A DNA stretch of 64,000 nt from Sphingobacterium bovistauri (GCF_020295405.1 NZ_JADEYP010000020.1:1-64000); one strand, 5' to 3'; positions 8,718 through 19,155 are shown, counted from the first letter of the stretch. The notes: generated by a model from the sequence alone, not told the origin. Program-made: numbers and translations.

Positions 8718-10145
8718 ATGGCATCAGAGCAAATTTCAGTTTTTGATATGTTTAAAATTGGTATAGGACCATCAAGTTCGCATACATTGGGACCTTGGCG
8801 TGCTGCACAACGATTTGTTCAAAAGTTGAAAGAAGGAGATGCACTTGCTCAGGTAGAGCAAGTCAATATTTTATTATATGGTTCTCTTGCCAAAACAGGA
8901 ATAGGACACGGTACAGATATTGCAATTTTATTAGGACTGAGTGGTGATGATCCAGTAACTTTTGATGTCAATCAAGTGATGCCGAAAGTAGAGCATATCA
9001 AATCATCAAATTCGCTTGTTTTAGGTGGAATAAAAGGCATAGACTTTTCTTATTCCAACCAGTTGTTGTTTCTATTTGACCAAAGTTTGCCTTTTCATCC
9101 CAATGCAGTTACTTTTCAAGCTTTTTTGAATAATGGAACTGCTGTAAGCGAAACTTATTATTCTATTGGCGGCGGATTTGTTGTTCAAGAAAATGATACA
9201 GAATCTGTTTTAAGCGAGGTAGATTTACCGTTCCCAGTAGATACCGCACAGCAGTTGATGAGCGCATGTATGCGTACAGGATTGAAGATTTCTGAGCTGG
9301 TGATGGAGAATGAATTGTCATGGCGTCCAGAAGAAGATACTAGAAATGGAATACTCAATATTTTTCGTGTAATAAAAGAATGTATCTATAAAGGCTGTCA
9401 TACCGAAGGTGTGCTACCTGGGGGACTGAATGTGGAAAGGAGAGCAGCTCGTCTGAATAAACGTATGTTGAAAGATCGTAGCTACGACGATTATGATAGT
9501 TGGTTAGAAGCTATTCGTGCTGGAGGGAAAGATTTTGGTTATATTCTCGATTGTGTGAGTTGCTTTGCATTGGCAGTAAATGAGGAAAATGCTTCATTTG
9601 GTCGTGTCGTTACAGCGCCTACGAATGGTGCCGCGGGAGTTATTCCAGCAGTTCTACAATATTATGTGGCGTTCTATAATGCATATAACGACAATAAAAT
9701 TGTTCAGTTTATAACTACGGCATCAGAGATAGGATCTATCTTTAAGAAAGGTGCAACGATATCTGCAGCTATGGGTGGATGTCAAGCGGAGATTGGTGTG
9801 TCGTCGGCAATGGCTGCGGGGGCTTTGACAGAATGTCTTGGTGGTTCACAAAGACAAGTATTGATGGCTGCGGAAATAGCTATGGAGCATCATCTTGGTT
9901 TAACTTGTGACCCAATTGGTGGTTTGGTACAAGTACCTTGCATTGAACGGAATACCATGGGTGCAATAAAGGCCATTACTGCGGCACAATTGGCATTGCA
10001 ATCAAATCCTGATAAAGCTAAAGTTAGTCTAGATGCTGTGGTGAGCACCATGTGGGAAACGGCGCAAGATATGAATGTGAAATATAAAGAAACAGCCGAT
10101 GGCGGTTTGGCAGTTAAAGTGCCGTTGAGTTTACCTGAATGTTAA
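8718..10145 (+). CDS. sdaA: L-serine ammonia-lyase (serine deaminase), iron-sulphur type
   Basis: 475 residues, a single-chain L-serine dehydratase that converts L-serine to pyruvate and ammonia using a [4Fe-4S] cluster. The N-terminal beta domain has [16 protein letters not shown] (about 13-30). The C-terminal alpha domain has [14 protein letters not shown] and the cluster-binding cysteines within [27 protein letters not shown] and the earlier DCVSC. Family length and all motifs are normal. ATG at 8718 is preferred over GTG at 8712, which would add only two residues. It stands alone after a terminator; no terminator is visible before the sigma factor 46 bp downstream. Confidence 0.95.
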   Translation: MASEQISVFDMFKIGIGPSSSHTLGPWRAAQRFVQKLKEGDALAQVEQVNILLYGSLAKTGIGHGTDIAILLGLSGDDPVTFDVNQVMPKVEHIKSSNSLVLGGIKGIDFSYSNQLLFLFDQSLPFHPNAVTFQAFLNNGTAVSETYYSIGGGFVVQENDTESVLSEVDLPFPVDTAQQLMSACMRTGLKISELVMENELSWRPEEDTRNGILNIFRVIKECIYKGCHTEGVLPGGLNVERRAARLNKRMLKDRSYDDYDSWLEAIRAGGKDFGYILDCVSCFALAVNEENASFGRVVTAPTNGAAGVIPAVLQYYVAFYNAYNDNKIVQFITTASEIGSIFKKGATISAAMGGCQAEIGVSSAMAAGALTECLGGSQRQVLMAAEIAMEHHLGLTCDPIGGLVQVPCIERNTMGAIKAITAAQLALQSNPDKAKVSLDAVVSTMWETAQDMNVKYKETADGGLAVKVPLSLPEC

Positions 10146-10164
10146 TAAACAGTAAAGAAGATTG

Positions 10165-10172
10165 TATATTTG
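10165..10172 (+). promoter_or_regulatory. -7 box (TATATTTG) before the ECF sigma gene
   Basis: An exact TAnnTTTG match lies 19 bp before the ATG at 10192. The spacing fits a short leader. A -33 TTG is not clear. Confidence 0.45.
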
Positions 10173-10191
10173 AGATTACAAAACTAAATGA

Positions 10192-10761
10192 ATGTCAAAT
10201 CTAAATCTTCTAACTGATGAGGTATTATATCAAAAAGTAAGCTTTGATGATAATAACAAGGCATTCACAGAGCTATATAATCGCTACAAGAAACCGCTAA
10301 TAGCCTATGCATTAGCGAAAGTGTCGAATAGTATAGCAGAAGATTTAATTCATGATCTTTTTGTAAGAATTTGGACAAATCGTAATACTGTACAAATAGA
10401 AAACTTTTCTTCTTATATTTTTAGAGCTTTAAGAAATAGGATAATTGATTTTATAGCTTATAATGATACTGCTCAAAAGTATGTAGACTCTTTGGAAGAT
10501 TTTAGTTTACAGCAATTCTCATATTTTGCTGATTTCAAAATTCGAGAAGAGACTTTTCTTAATAAGATTGATTCTCTTTTGATCAAGTATGGCACTAAAT
10601 CGCAACAGATTGTTAAACTTCGTATGCAAGGATATTCTAATCAAGAAATAGCCGAGCAATTGGGGATATCTGAAAAGACTGTAAGAAACCAATATTCTCT
10701 TTTGATGAGGTACTTGAGAGAAAAAATACCTCTTCTGCTATTTTTATCCTTTATGTCCTAA
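10192..10761 (+). CDS. ECF-type RNA polymerase sigma-70 factor
   Basis: 189 residues. Sigma region 2 spans about 22-90 (AFTELYNRYKKPLIAYA, then AEDLIHDLFVRIWTNR), and region 4 about 120-175 with the helix-turn-helix in GYSNQEIAEQLGISEKTVRN. Regions 1 and 3 are missing, as expected for an ECF factor. It heads a sigma/FecR/SusC/SusD cassette, so by analogy with FecI-FecR systems it should be released when the STN-bearing SusC at 12037 is loaded with substrate, and then transcribe the downstream PUL. Confidence 0.92.
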   Translation: MSNLNLLTDEVLYQKVSFDDNNKAFTELYNRYKKPLIAYALAKVSNSIAEDLIHDLFVRIWTNRNTVQIENFSSYIFRALRNRIIDFIAYNDTAQKYVDSLEDFSLQQFSYFADFKIREETFLNKIDSLLIKYGTKSQQIVKLRMQGYSNQEIAEQLGISEKTVRNQYSLLMRYLREKIPLLLFLSFMS

Positions 10762-10774
10762 TAATTTAAAAAAA

Positions 10775-10803
10775 GTTCGGGACAATTTCTTTTTACTTTC
10801 GTC
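10775..10803 (+). promoter_or_regulatory. Candidate ECF-sigma-dependent promoter of PUL-A
   Basis: GTTCGGGAC (10775-10783) and CGTC (10800-10803) are separated by 16 bp, a plausible -35/-10 pair for an ECF sigma factor; CGTC is a frequent ECF -10 word. It lies between the sigma gene and fecR, where self-directed transcription would be expected. Downstream, at 10839-10853, TTGTGA-CTT-TCACAA forms a small inverted repeat in the leader. Confidence 0.35.
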
Positions 10804-10892
10804 TTGTATATATAGAGTATGAAAATGCTACTAACCGATTGTGACTTTCACAAGCGAAACCTCTTATACTTTACTTTTTAGTTAAGGTTATT

Positions 10893-12014
10893 ATGAAATT
10901 TGATAAGGATATTTTAAAAAAATATAGCAAGGGTCTTTGTACACACGAAGAAAGGGCCTTGGTGGAAAAATGGTTTGAAGAAAATGATTTTAATACATTT
11001 TCTGATGATGAGGTGAATAATACCATATCCTCATTAGATAAAAGATTTTATAAAACTTTTCATACACCAATTCGTAATATACAACGCTGGAAATGGTTAT
11101 CAGCAGTTGCAGTGTTGCTCATAGGTTTTGGAGTTTTTTTATATAATAAAGAATCACTTGACTTATCTAATACTAACCATATTGTTAAAGCGCCAACTTC
11201 TTCTAATGCCAGAATAGTATTGAATAATAATACTGAAATTTCAATTGATGATATTCAATTAGGAGATACTGTAGCTGCTGATGGATATTATATTACAAAA
11301 CTTGAAGATGGTAGTTTAAAATATTTACAGCGTTCTAACTCGGATATTGTAGTTTTTAATACTTTAATAACGAAACCAGGAGGTTCAGCAAAGATAACAT
11401 TATCTGATGGAACGAAATTGTGGGCTAATGCCAATTCAATAATCGAATATCCTATTACTTTTCAAGATAATTTTCGTGAGGTACGAATGACTGGAGAGGC
11501 GTATTTTGAAGTCGCTCATGTCGCTAATAATAATAATAATAATAATAAAGTACCCTTTTTTGTTAGAACAGATCAACATACCGTGCAAGTTCATGGGACT
11601 AAATTTAATGTCAATACCTACAGTAAATTCGAAGCTGCGCTGTTAGAAGGAAAGATCTCAATTGCAAAGCCATCTCGCATGGGGGAAATGGCCCTTCTAG
11701 CCGATGCGATATATATGAATACTTCCGAAATATTTGTTGATGGTATGGTCAAAAAATCAACAAACATCACTAGCAAGATAGATTGGGTAAATGGTTATTT
11801 CGATTTTACTGGATTAAGTCTTCAGGAGATTGCGGTGAAACTTTCTAATTGGTATGACGTAGATGTGAAATTTGGTAAAGGTGTTCGTGAAATTATATTC
11901 TACGGTGAAATAAACCGAACTAAATCTCTTAATCAAGTGTTGGATTTGCTTTCTGAGGTAGAGCATATTAAGTATACTATTGAGGGTAAAAATATTCTAA
12001 TTGAATCTAAATAA
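10893..12014 (+). CDS. FecR family anti-sigma factor
   Basis: 373 residues. There is a cytoplasmic N-terminal sigma-binding region (1-64), one membrane segment around 66-84 (WLSAVAVLLIGFGVFLY), then a periplasmic FecR domain (about 140-255, with ITKPGGSAKITLSDGTKLWANA) and a C-terminal DUF4974/STN-like domain (about 300-370). It should hold the adjacent sigma factor at the inner membrane and receive the signal from the SusC STN domain. An in-frame run of seven AAT codons (11526-11546, seven Asn) sits between two strands of the periplasmic domain and could vary in length. It is 22 bp from the SusC gene. Confidence 0.93.
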   Translation: MKFDKDILKKYSKGLCTHEERALVEKWFEENDFNTFSDDEVNNTISSLDKRFYKTFHTPIRNIQRWKWLSAVAVLLIGFGVFLYNKESLDLSNTNHIVKAPTSSNARIVLNNNTEISIDDIQLGDTVAADGYYITKLEDGSLKYLQRSNSDIVVFNTLITKPGGSAKITLSDGTKLWANANSIIEYPITFQDNFREVRMTGEAYFEVAHVANNNNNNNKVPFFVRTDQHTVQVHGTKFNVNTYSKFEAALLEGKISIAKPSRMGEMALLADAIYMNTSEIFVDGMVKKSTNITSKIDWVNGYFDFTGLSLQEIAVKLSNWYDVDVKFGKGVREIIFYGEINRTKSLNQVLDLLSEVEHIKYTIEGKNILIESK

Positions 12015-12036
12015 TTAAATTAATATTGCCTAAAAA

Positions 12037-15000
12037 ATGAATTTAAAACACTCAAATTCGTTCAAAAAGCTTTTTGTCATACTGTCTTTGCTATCATTGG
12101 GTGGGCCTTTGGTTGCACAGACTATTAATCTAAGGGAGACAAATAGTTCGTTTGAACATGTTCTAAAATCAGTCAGAAATCAGACTCGATTTGATATTAT
12201 AGGTGACTTATCATTAATTCGAAATGCTAAGCCTGTAACAGTTGCATTTAATGGACTATCAATTGAAAATGTTCTAACTAAGTTGTCAGAGGGACAAAAT
12301 TTTGAATTGATATTAAAGGAAAAAACTATTGTTGTAAAAGGTAAATCTAGTGCAACAAATCTTCAAACTCAATCTACTAATCAAAGATATGAGCTAAGTG
12401 GGGTAATTACTGGGGCTGGAAATTCTAAATTAGGAGGAGTCACCATCCGCATATCAGGACAACAAAGGTCATTCACTACAAATAATAATGGTACATTCAA
12501 GTTTCTTGTGCAAGGGGATGAACGATTGGTTATCTCTATGTTAGGGTACAAAACATTAGAAATAGCAGTTAATAATCAGAAAGTATTAAATATAAATTTA
12601 GTTCCATTAGATAATCAAATTGAGGAAGTTGAAGTTAAGACAGGTTATACTTCGCGTAAGAAAGAATCTATGACTGGGGCATCTACGGTGATTAGTAGAA
12701 AGGAAATAGAAAAGTTTAATACAAATAATATATTTTCAATTATCCAAAGTGTTGATCCTGCATTTAAAGTAGGAGAAAATAACCTCAATGGGTCGAATCC
12801 AAATACTTTGCCTGAGATTACCATTCGAGGGACAAACTCTGTCGGAGAATATGCTGTCAATGCTCCTCTTGTTATTATAGATGGCTTTGAATCTACTATT
12901 GAGAAATTGTATGATCTTGACATCAACAGAATTGAATCTATCTCCATTTTAAAAGATGCAAGCTCGACAGTATTGTATGGTTCTCGTGGTGGTAATGGTG
13001 TGGTCGTGATCGAGACTCGATTGCCAAAGGATGGAAAATTTACCGTTACATATGAAGCTAAGCCCTCTATTACTGCAGTGGATTTGTCTGACTATAATTT
13101 AATGAACGCAGAACAAAAGTTGGCATACGAAAAGTTAGCTGGAGTATACACATCGGTCTCTACAGATCAATCATACCGTCAGCGTCAACAAGTAAATATG
13201 GATAATATTTATAATCATAGATATTTAAACATATTATCAGGTGTAGATACATATTGGTTATCTCAGCCAGTATCTACTAATTTGTCTGTAGGGCATTCAA
13301 TTAGATTGGAAGGAGGAAGTAATCAGGTACGTTATAGTATTGATGGCTCCTATGTTGATTTTAAAGGTTCAATGAAAGAGTCTGGACGTCAACGTACCGG
13401 TGCTGGTTTTAATTTAGAATATCGTATTCCTCAGAAAATAACATTGCGAAATATTGCTAGCTTTCAATCTTCAAAAGCATATAACTCTCCTTATGGAAAT
13501 TTTAGTCTATATGCAAAAATGAATCCTTACGAACGTATTTATGATGATAATGGAGAACTAGTTGTTGTATATAATGATGAGTTTTTAGCTCCTGCTACAG
13601 ATAAATCAGTTGCGTATAATCCTTTGTATAATGCCAAGTTAGGTCATAGAGATTATACTAATAATACTGTTATTGCGAATAATATATCATTCGAATGGTA
13701 CATTAATAATCATATTATTTTCAATGCTAAGGGAGTTTTAGAAAAAACGTTTGTAGACGGAGAAAATTTCAAATCTCCCAAGCATACTGATTTTATAAAC
13801 ACAGAAGCTTTACAGCGAGGGCGGTATGTTATTTCCGAAGGAAAGAATATGTCTTATTATGTGAATGCACAACTAACTTATGCTAGAAGCATTGGAAAAC
13901 ATGCTATTAATGGATCGGCAATTGCAGAATTATCTGATAGGAATGATGTGTTGAATATTCATAGTCTCACTGGTTTTGCAGATGATGAGAAAATTTCACC
14001 GAGTTATGCCACCTATTTTGATCCGGAATATAGTGTGCTTAGAAATCCAAGTCGTCTTGTAGGAACTGTTTTGACATCAAATTATACTTACGATAAAAGA
14101 TATGTTCTAGATGGATCGTATCGTATGGATGGCTCTTCAAAATTTGGTGCTAATAACCGTTATTCTAATTTCTGGAGTGTAGGTTTAGGTTGGAATATGC
14201 ATAATGAAAATTTCTTTAAAAGTGATTTCGTACAAATGTTAAGGCTTTTTGTCAATACAGGCACTAACGGTGCGGATAACTTTAGTGCAAATATGACCAA
14301 TACAGCTTATACGTTGGCCTCAAATAATAACTATTATAATTTAATAGGATTAGAATATGTTAATGAGGGTAATGAAAATTTGAAATGGCCACAAATTCAA
14401 TCTTTAAGTGCAGGAATGAATGCTAAAATATGGGATGGTATTATCAATATTACCGGATCTATTTACAAGAAAACTACGGACCAAATGATCTCACTGATTC
14501 AAGCAGCACCATCATTAGGAATCATTGGTAATAGTTACTTTGCAAATCTTGGTAAAACACAAAATATTGGCTTTGAAAGCTCAATTAACTTAAAAGCTTT
14601 TGAAAATCAAGAGAAAGGCTTTAGTTGGTATCTGGGGGCTTCTTCAGTTAGTAATAAAAGTAAATTGATGGAAATTTCTGAAGAACTCAAGGCCTTAAAC
14701 GACAGGAATTTAAAACAAAATGAGGATAATACGTATAATCAATCCGTTTATTATGAGCAAGGAGAATCCCTAAATAATATCAAAGGCGTACCATCTTTAG
14801 GAATAGATCCAAATACTGGACGAGAAGTATACATGGACAGAGATGGAAATATTACATATAACTGGTCAGCTAGTAATGTCCAAATAATAGGTAATACAGA
14901 GCCTAAACTTTTCGGTACATTGAATTCAGTTTTCAATTACAGAAGATTGAGTTTACAGGCATACTTCAATTATTCATTACAAGGAGATGTATACAATCAA

Positions 15001-15351
15001 ACCTTAGTAAATAAAATAGAAAATGTAAACCCACAACTCAACGGGGACCTTCGTATTCTTGAAGATAGATGGAAAAATGTGGGCGATTTGGTACAATTTA
15101 AAGCGATAAGTGATAGAAGTACGACTTTGCTATCTAGTCGCTTTGTACAAAGGGAAAATTATATTCGATTCAGTTCATTGAATGTCAATTATGATTTCGA
15201 AAAATCAATGCTTGATAAGTTTAATTTACAGCGTTTACGTTTAAATTTTTCAATGAATGATGTTTTTAGAATTAGTACAGTACGGATGGAAAGAGGGACA
15301 GAGTACCCATTTGCTCGTACATTCAATTTTGGTTTAATGCTTCAATACTAA
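12037..15351 (+). CDS. SusC/RagA TonB-dependent transporter with STN signalling domain (PUL-A)
   Basis: 1,104 residues. Order: signal peptide to about 27 (LVAQ), STN domain (about 40-105, with RFDIIGDLSLI), CarboxypepD_reg-like domain (about 118-205), plug (about 205-335, starting VEVKTGYTSRKKESMTGA), then the 22-strand barrel ending in FNFGLMLQY. The STN domain marks it as a transducer that both imports substrate and signals to FecR. It is the only SusC in the window with an STN domain and the only one next to a sigma/FecR pair. Its SusD partner starts 7 bp downstream. Substrate unknown, as the cassette encodes no hydrolase. Confidence 0.95.
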   Translation: MNLKHSNSFKKLFVILSLLSLGGPLVAQTINLRETNSSFEHVLKSVRNQTRFDIIGDLSLIRNAKPVTVAFNGLSIENVLTKLSEGQNFELILKEKTIVVKGKSSATNLQTQSTNQRYELSGVITGAGNSKLGGVTIRISGQQRSFTTNNNGTFKFLVQGDERLVISMLGYKTLEIAVNNQKVLNINLVPLDNQIEEVEVKTGYTSRKKESMTGASTVISRKEIEKFNTNNIFSIIQSVDPAFKVGENNLNGSNPNTLPEITIRGTNSVGEYAVNAPLVIIDGFESTIEKLYDLDINRIESISILKDASSTVLYGSRGGNGVVVIETRLPKDGKFTVTYEAKPSITAVDLSDYNLMNAEQKLAYEKLAGVYTSVSTDQSYRQRQQVNMDNIYNHRYLNILSGVDTYWLSQPVSTNLSVGHSIRLEGGSNQVRYSIDGSYVDFKGSMKESGRQRTGAGFNLEYRIPQKITLRNIASFQSSKAYNSPYGNFSLYAKMNPYERIYDDNGELVVVYNDEFLAPATDKSVAYNPLYNAKLGHRDYTNNTVIANNISFEWYINNHIIFNAKGVLEKTFVDGENFKSPKHTDFINTEALQRGRYVISEGKNMSYYVNAQLTYARSIGKHAINGSAIAELSDRNDVLNIHSLTGFADDEKISPSYATYFDPEYSVLRNPSRLVGTVLTSNYTYDKRYVLDGSYRMDGSSKFGANNRYSNFWSVGLGWNMHNENFFKSDFVQMLRLFVNTGTNGADNFSANMTNTAYTLASNNNYYNLIGLEYVNEGNENLKWPQIQSLSAGMNAKIWDGIINITGSIYKKTTDQMISLIQAAPSLGIIGNSYFANLGKTQNIGFESSINLKAFENQEKGFSWYLGASSVSNKSKLMEISEELKALNDRNLKQNEDNTYNQSVYYEQGESLNNIKGVPSLGIDPNTGREVYMDRDGNITYNWSASNVQIIGNTEPKLFGTLNSVFNYRRLSLQAYFNYSLQGDVYNQTLVNKIENVNPQLNGDLRILEDRWKNVGDLVQFKAISDRSTTLLSSRFVQRENYIRFSSLNVNYDFEKSMLDKFNLQRLRLNFSMNDVFRISTVRMERGTEYPFARTFNFGLMLQY

Positions 15352-15358
15352 GACCGTG

Positions 15359-16834
15359 ATGAAAAAGATAATATATGTATTGGTTTTAAGTCTTATAACT
15401 ATTACTTTAAATTCTTGTAGTAAGTGGTTAGATATAAAACCCGATGATCAAATATATCCTGAAGAGAAGTTTAATTCCTCAGAAGGATTTCAACAAACCC
15501 TATCAGGTATTTATAATTATATGTCTAGTCCAACGCTCTATGGTAGAGAATTAGAGTATGGATTTCTAGATATATTAGCTGGCTACTGGAATATTGGTAG
15601 TTATAATACGCATAGATATTATAATGATAATAACTATGATTATACAAATACAATTGTTAAAGATAGAATAGATTCTGTTTGGATAGGTTTGTATTCGTCT
15701 ATTAGACAGGTTAATATAGTGCTGGAGAATGTAGATAATATTAAGAATGATGTAGACTACAACATAATTAAGGGAGAAGCTTTGGGCTTGAGAGGGTTTT
15801 TACATCTTGAACTTTTTAAATTGTTTGGCCCAATTGTAAAAACACAGGGTTTACAGACTATATCTATACCTTATTATACACAAGTTACTAAAGTTCCCAA
15901 TCCGTTTTTAATTAGTAAAGTCTTTTTAGATCAAGTTGAAAATGATTTGCAGGCAGCTGCTATTTTATTAAAGGATGACCCTATTATTAAATTGGGACGT
16001 GCAGGAAATGGCAATGATGGAGATTTTTTTTCAAATTATAATTACTTACTCGACCGTAGAGGAGTGCGTATGAATTATTATGCTGTTAAATCTTTATTAG
16101 CACGAAAATCATTGTGGGAAGGAGATTTGCAAAGTGCGGGAGCTAGAGCGCAAGAGGTGATTTCAGAACTTGCTACAAGTAAAGCTATAACCTTAATAGA
16201 AAAGGCGAATATTGAAAATAATTATGCCAGTAAAGACAAACGCTTCTCCATAGAAAATATATTAGGTCTTTTTGTGAATAAGCATAATCTTTACACACGT
16301 AGATCTTTTGAGGTCACAAACTCAGACTTATATACTCGCTTGGCACCTCAGTACAATCAATTTTTATCCAAATTGTATACTGAGGGAACAGGAAATACAA
16401 ATGATTATAGATTAAATAACTGGAATATTAGCACCGATTATTTCTCTAAGTTTAACTTAGCTGTAGAATATCCAGGAGATATTGTCACATATCCTCAGCA
16501 TTATGAGGTACAATTGATTAATCTACCTGAATTATATTTTATTGTGTCTGAAGCTAATCTAACAAATAATCCAAAATTATCTGTTGAATATATTAATAAG
16601 ATTCGTGCTGTGCGAAATATCCCGGAATTGTCTACTCAGGCGGATTCAAATACAGCTTTTTCATATTTGATGGATGAAATAAGGAGAGAGTATATCGGTG
16701 AAGGCATGTTGTTTACATATTATAAACGATGGAACAGCGATATCATTCGATATGATGGTAATAAGCCTGCCTCACCAGGAGTATTTGTCTTGCCTAAACC
16801 TGCTGAAGAGGATTTGTTTAATATTTCTAATTAA
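15359..16834 (+). CDS. SusD/RagB family substrate-binding lipoprotein (PUL-A)
   Basis: 491 residues from ATG 15359; the GTG directly before it is in frame but unnecessary. The lipobox is TLNSC (Cys20), followed by the usual SusD opening WLDIKPDDQI. The helical TPR-like scaffold is evident, with LRGFLHLELFKLFGP near 150 and a C-terminal RREYIGEGMLFTYYKRW motif typical of the RagB/SusD fold. It forms the lid over the SusC barrel on the cell surface. Tightly spaced with SusC upstream and the DUF4843 gene 6 bp downstream. Confidence 0.95.
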   Translation: MKKIIYVLVLSLITITLNSCSKWLDIKPDDQIYPEEKFNSSEGFQQTLSGIYNYMSSPTLYGRELEYGFLDILAGYWNIGSYNTHRYYNDNNYDYTNTIVKDRIDSVWIGLYSSIRQVNIVLENVDNIKNDVDYNIIKGEALGLRGFLHLELFKLFGPIVKTQGLQTISIPYYTQVTKVPNPFLISKVFLDQVENDLQAAAILLKDDPIIKLGRAGNGNDGDFFSNYNYLLDRRGVRMNYYAVKSLLARKSLWEGDLQSAGARAQEVISELATSKAITLIEKANIENNYASKDKRFSIENILGLFVNKHNLYTRRSFEVTNSDLYTRLAPQYNQFLSKLYTEGTGNTNDYRLNNWNISTDYFSKFNLAVEYPGDIVTYPQHYEVQLINLPELYFIVSEANLTNNPKLSVEYINKIRAVRNIPELSTQADSNTAFSYLMDEIRREYIGEGMLFTYYKRWNSDIIRYDGNKPASPGVFVLPKPAEEDLFNISN

Positions 16835-16840
16835 GATTTA

Positions 16841-17623
16841 ATGATGAAAAATAGTATAATTCTTACCCTTATAATATTTCTTTTCAATTCATGTGAAAAG
16901 AATCAAAATATTGAGGTATATGATCAGAACGAATCGTATATACATTTTGCTGTTCCTAATACAGGAACAACTAGTCAAAGACAAGGTGAGTTGTTTGTCG
17001 ATTCATTGAATTTCTCCTTTGTATTTGAGGATGTAAATTTGGAAAACAAACGAATGGCTATTCCAATTAATATAATAGGTGTCGCAAAATCTTCTGATAG
17101 ATCTTATCAAGTTGAAATAGATGAAAAAAATTCAAATATTGATTTAACTAGTATAGATTTGGAAACTCCAGTTATTAAGGCAAATCACACAGTAGATAGT
17201 TTATTTGTAAATATAAAAAAGACAGATAAACTACGTGAAGGCACATTTTACTTATATCTTAATCTGAAAGATAATGAAAATTTCAAATTAGGTCATTCAA
17301 AGAATACAAGGATGAAGATAAGTATTACCAATAGATTATCACAACCTATCTGGTGGACACGATGGATTAATTTTTTTGGGCCTTATAACCAAGAAGTTTA
17401 TCAAAAATGGATACAAATCTATTATTTAGGAGCTGACCCTAGTCCAGATATTTATGGTAAATTTCCAGCACCTTATTATTATTGGGACAACATGCCTCCC
17501 TCTGCCTCTGCTTCTTCTTATCCGGTTACCTTCATGTATATACGTAAGTTAAAGGAATATTTCATGGAAAATGCAGTTTATCCCAATGGAGACTTAAGTA
17601 AGCCACGTATTTATTTACCTTAA
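16841..17623 (+). CDS. DUF4843 family lipoprotein (PUL-A accessory)
   Basis: 260 residues. Lipobox FNSC near Cys 18, then a DUF4843-like N-terminal region (SYIHFAVPNTG, LNFSFVFEDVNLENKRMAIP) made of beta strands and a C-terminal Trp/Tyr-rich part (IWWTRWINFFGPYNQEVYQK). DUF4843 proteins regularly follow SusD and precede PKD-like lipoproteins in Sphingobacteriaceae PULs, as here. They are thought to be surface glycan or peptide binders; the function is unproven. Two adjacent ATGs (16841, 16844) are possible starts. Confidence 0.8.
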   Translation: MMKNSIILTLIIFLFNSCEKNQNIEVYDQNESYIHFAVPNTGTTSQRQGELFVDSLNFSFVFEDVNLENKRMAIPINIIGVAKSSDRSYQVEIDEKNSNIDLTSIDLETPVIKANHTVDSLFVNIKKTDKLREGTFYLYLNLKDNENFKLGHSKNTRMKISITNRLSQPIWWTRWINFFGPYNQEVYQKWIQIYYLGADPSPDIYGKFPAPYYYWDNMPPSASASSYPVTFMYIRKLKEYFMENAVYPNGDLSKPRIYLP

Positions 17624-17636
17624 TTAATTTGAGAAT

Positions 17637-19130
17637 ATGAAAAACATATTTTATATATATATTATTTTAATACTCACTATTTCTTGCGCTAGAGATAAGG
17701 GGAATTATGATTATCAAGAAGTAAATAAACTTACCATTCTTGATTCGGAAGGCAATAATTTTAGTAATAAAAGTTATGGTCTCACTTATGGTGAGCAGCT
17801 AAATATAGAACCTAAAATTACGGGATCACTACCTACTTTTAATGAAAGTCAATTAACTTTTGATTGGATAGTAGCAGGAGACACAATCAGTCATGAGCGT
17901 AAATTGTCGGTTAATAGTCAAGAAATAGGGACCGGCTCAAAGTATGGGAAATTAGTTATTACAGATTTATCCACACAAGGAAAATATTCAGCAAACTTTA
18001 CAGTAAACGTTAGTGCATCTATTACTCAAGGTACTTTTCTTTTGGTTGAAGACGAATCGCAACAATCACATCTTGTGATGAAATCAATTAATGAAGGAAG
18101 CCCTTATTTAAGTTTTTCGGAATTCAATGGGTATAAGTTAGGTAAAGAGCCTATTGGACTAGAAATTGGTTATAAATCATTATCACTAACAAGCAAGTCA
18201 TATCTTTCGGTATTGACAGCTACAAAACAAGGAGAAAATCCGATTATGATAACGAGTTTGGAAACATTATATCCTACACTTTTGTATACAAAAAATACGG
18301 CTATGATATCTGGTCAAACTTTAGAGCCAACTTATGTAAATATACCAAGTTCGAAAACTCAAGTTAATAATATGAGTGGATATGTAGTTGTAAATGGAAA
18401 AGTTCATCAGTTAGCTAAAGGCTTAATATCTGACGATGTATATGCTGAGGATCCTCTAGATTATAATGTGGGTAAATCAGCCGTTATTCCAAGTACGGTA
18501 TTAGAAGGTTATTTTGCCTCAGTATATGATTTTAAGAATAATAAGATTCGTCTATTTGGCAATGGTACAAACAATAGAAGACTTAATTTTTTTGATAGAG
18601 AGTATGCTGAATTAATACCAGCTAATGCAACTGATGGTCATAGTTACTTAGCTTCTGCAGAGTTTTTTGTTTCGGACTGGACTTTCCAATACTTAACTCG
18701 TAAGGGTAACGATTTGTATTCTCATAATTTAAATATGTTTTTGGTATCGCCATATGCTCCTAAAAGCTTTATAACAAGCGGACCCAAGAATATTCCGAAT
18801 TTAGATAAAGCTACTTGTTTTGTTTATCATAATGGAATGAAATTCTGGTATTTTGCAATAGGACGTACAATATATCGTTTTTCAAATTTAGGACTTGATG
18901 TTCAACCATATTTGACCTTGCCAGAGGATGGCACTGGAGATATTGTGAATTGGAATTTTGATATCAATGCCGCCTCAAATTTTAAAAAGATAGGAATAGC
19001 TACTTATGATCCAGCTGCAGGTGGTGCTTTAAAAGGTTCGTATTATTTGTTTGATATTGCTACAGAAAGTTTCGAAACACAAGATAAGTATGTCACTCAT
19101 AAGGTTGTAGGTTTACGAGTTGCCTTATAA
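17637..19130 (+). CDS. PKD-like family lipoprotein (PUL-A accessory)
   Basis: 497 residues. Short signal with lipobox TISC (Cys17), followed by RDKGNYDYQEVN, the conserved beginning of the Bacteroidota PKD-like lipoprotein family. Residues about 30-130 look like Ig/PKD strands, and the remainder (about 135-497) is beta-rich and may form a propeller. As the last gene of the sigma/FecR/SusC/SusD/DUF4843 set it is probably a surface binding protein. A hairpin terminator lies 25 bp downstream. Confidence 0.8.
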   Translation: MKNIFYIYIILILTISCARDKGNYDYQEVNKLTILDSEGNNFSNKSYGLTYGEQLNIEPKITGSLPTFNESQLTFDWIVAGDTISHERKLSVNSQEIGTGSKYGKLVITDLSTQGKYSANFTVNVSASITQGTFLLVEDESQQSHLVMKSINEGSPYLSFSEFNGYKLGKEPIGLEIGYKSLSLTSKSYLSVLTATKQGENPIMITSLETLYPTLLYTKNTAMISGQTLEPTYVNIPSSKTQVNNMSGYVVVNGKVHQLAKGLISDDVYAEDPLDYNVGKSAVIPSTVLEGYFASVYDFKNNKIRLFGNGTNNRRLNFFDREYAELIPANATDGHSYLASAEFFVSDWTFQYLTRKGNDLYSHNLNMFLVSPYAPKSFITSGPKNIPNLDKATCFVYHNGMKFWYFAIGRTIYRFSNLGLDVQPYLTLPEDGTGDIVNWNFDINAASNFKKIGIATYDPAAGGALKGSYYLFDIATESFETQDKYVTHKVVGLRVAL

Positions 19131-19155
19131 TTCACCCGAAAAAGAGTTTACATTA

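Noticed and set aside
10839..10853. TTGTGA-CTT-TCACAA, resembling a CRP half-site pair
   Set aside because: The 3-bp spacer does not fit CRP binding (6 bp); more likely a small leader hairpin.
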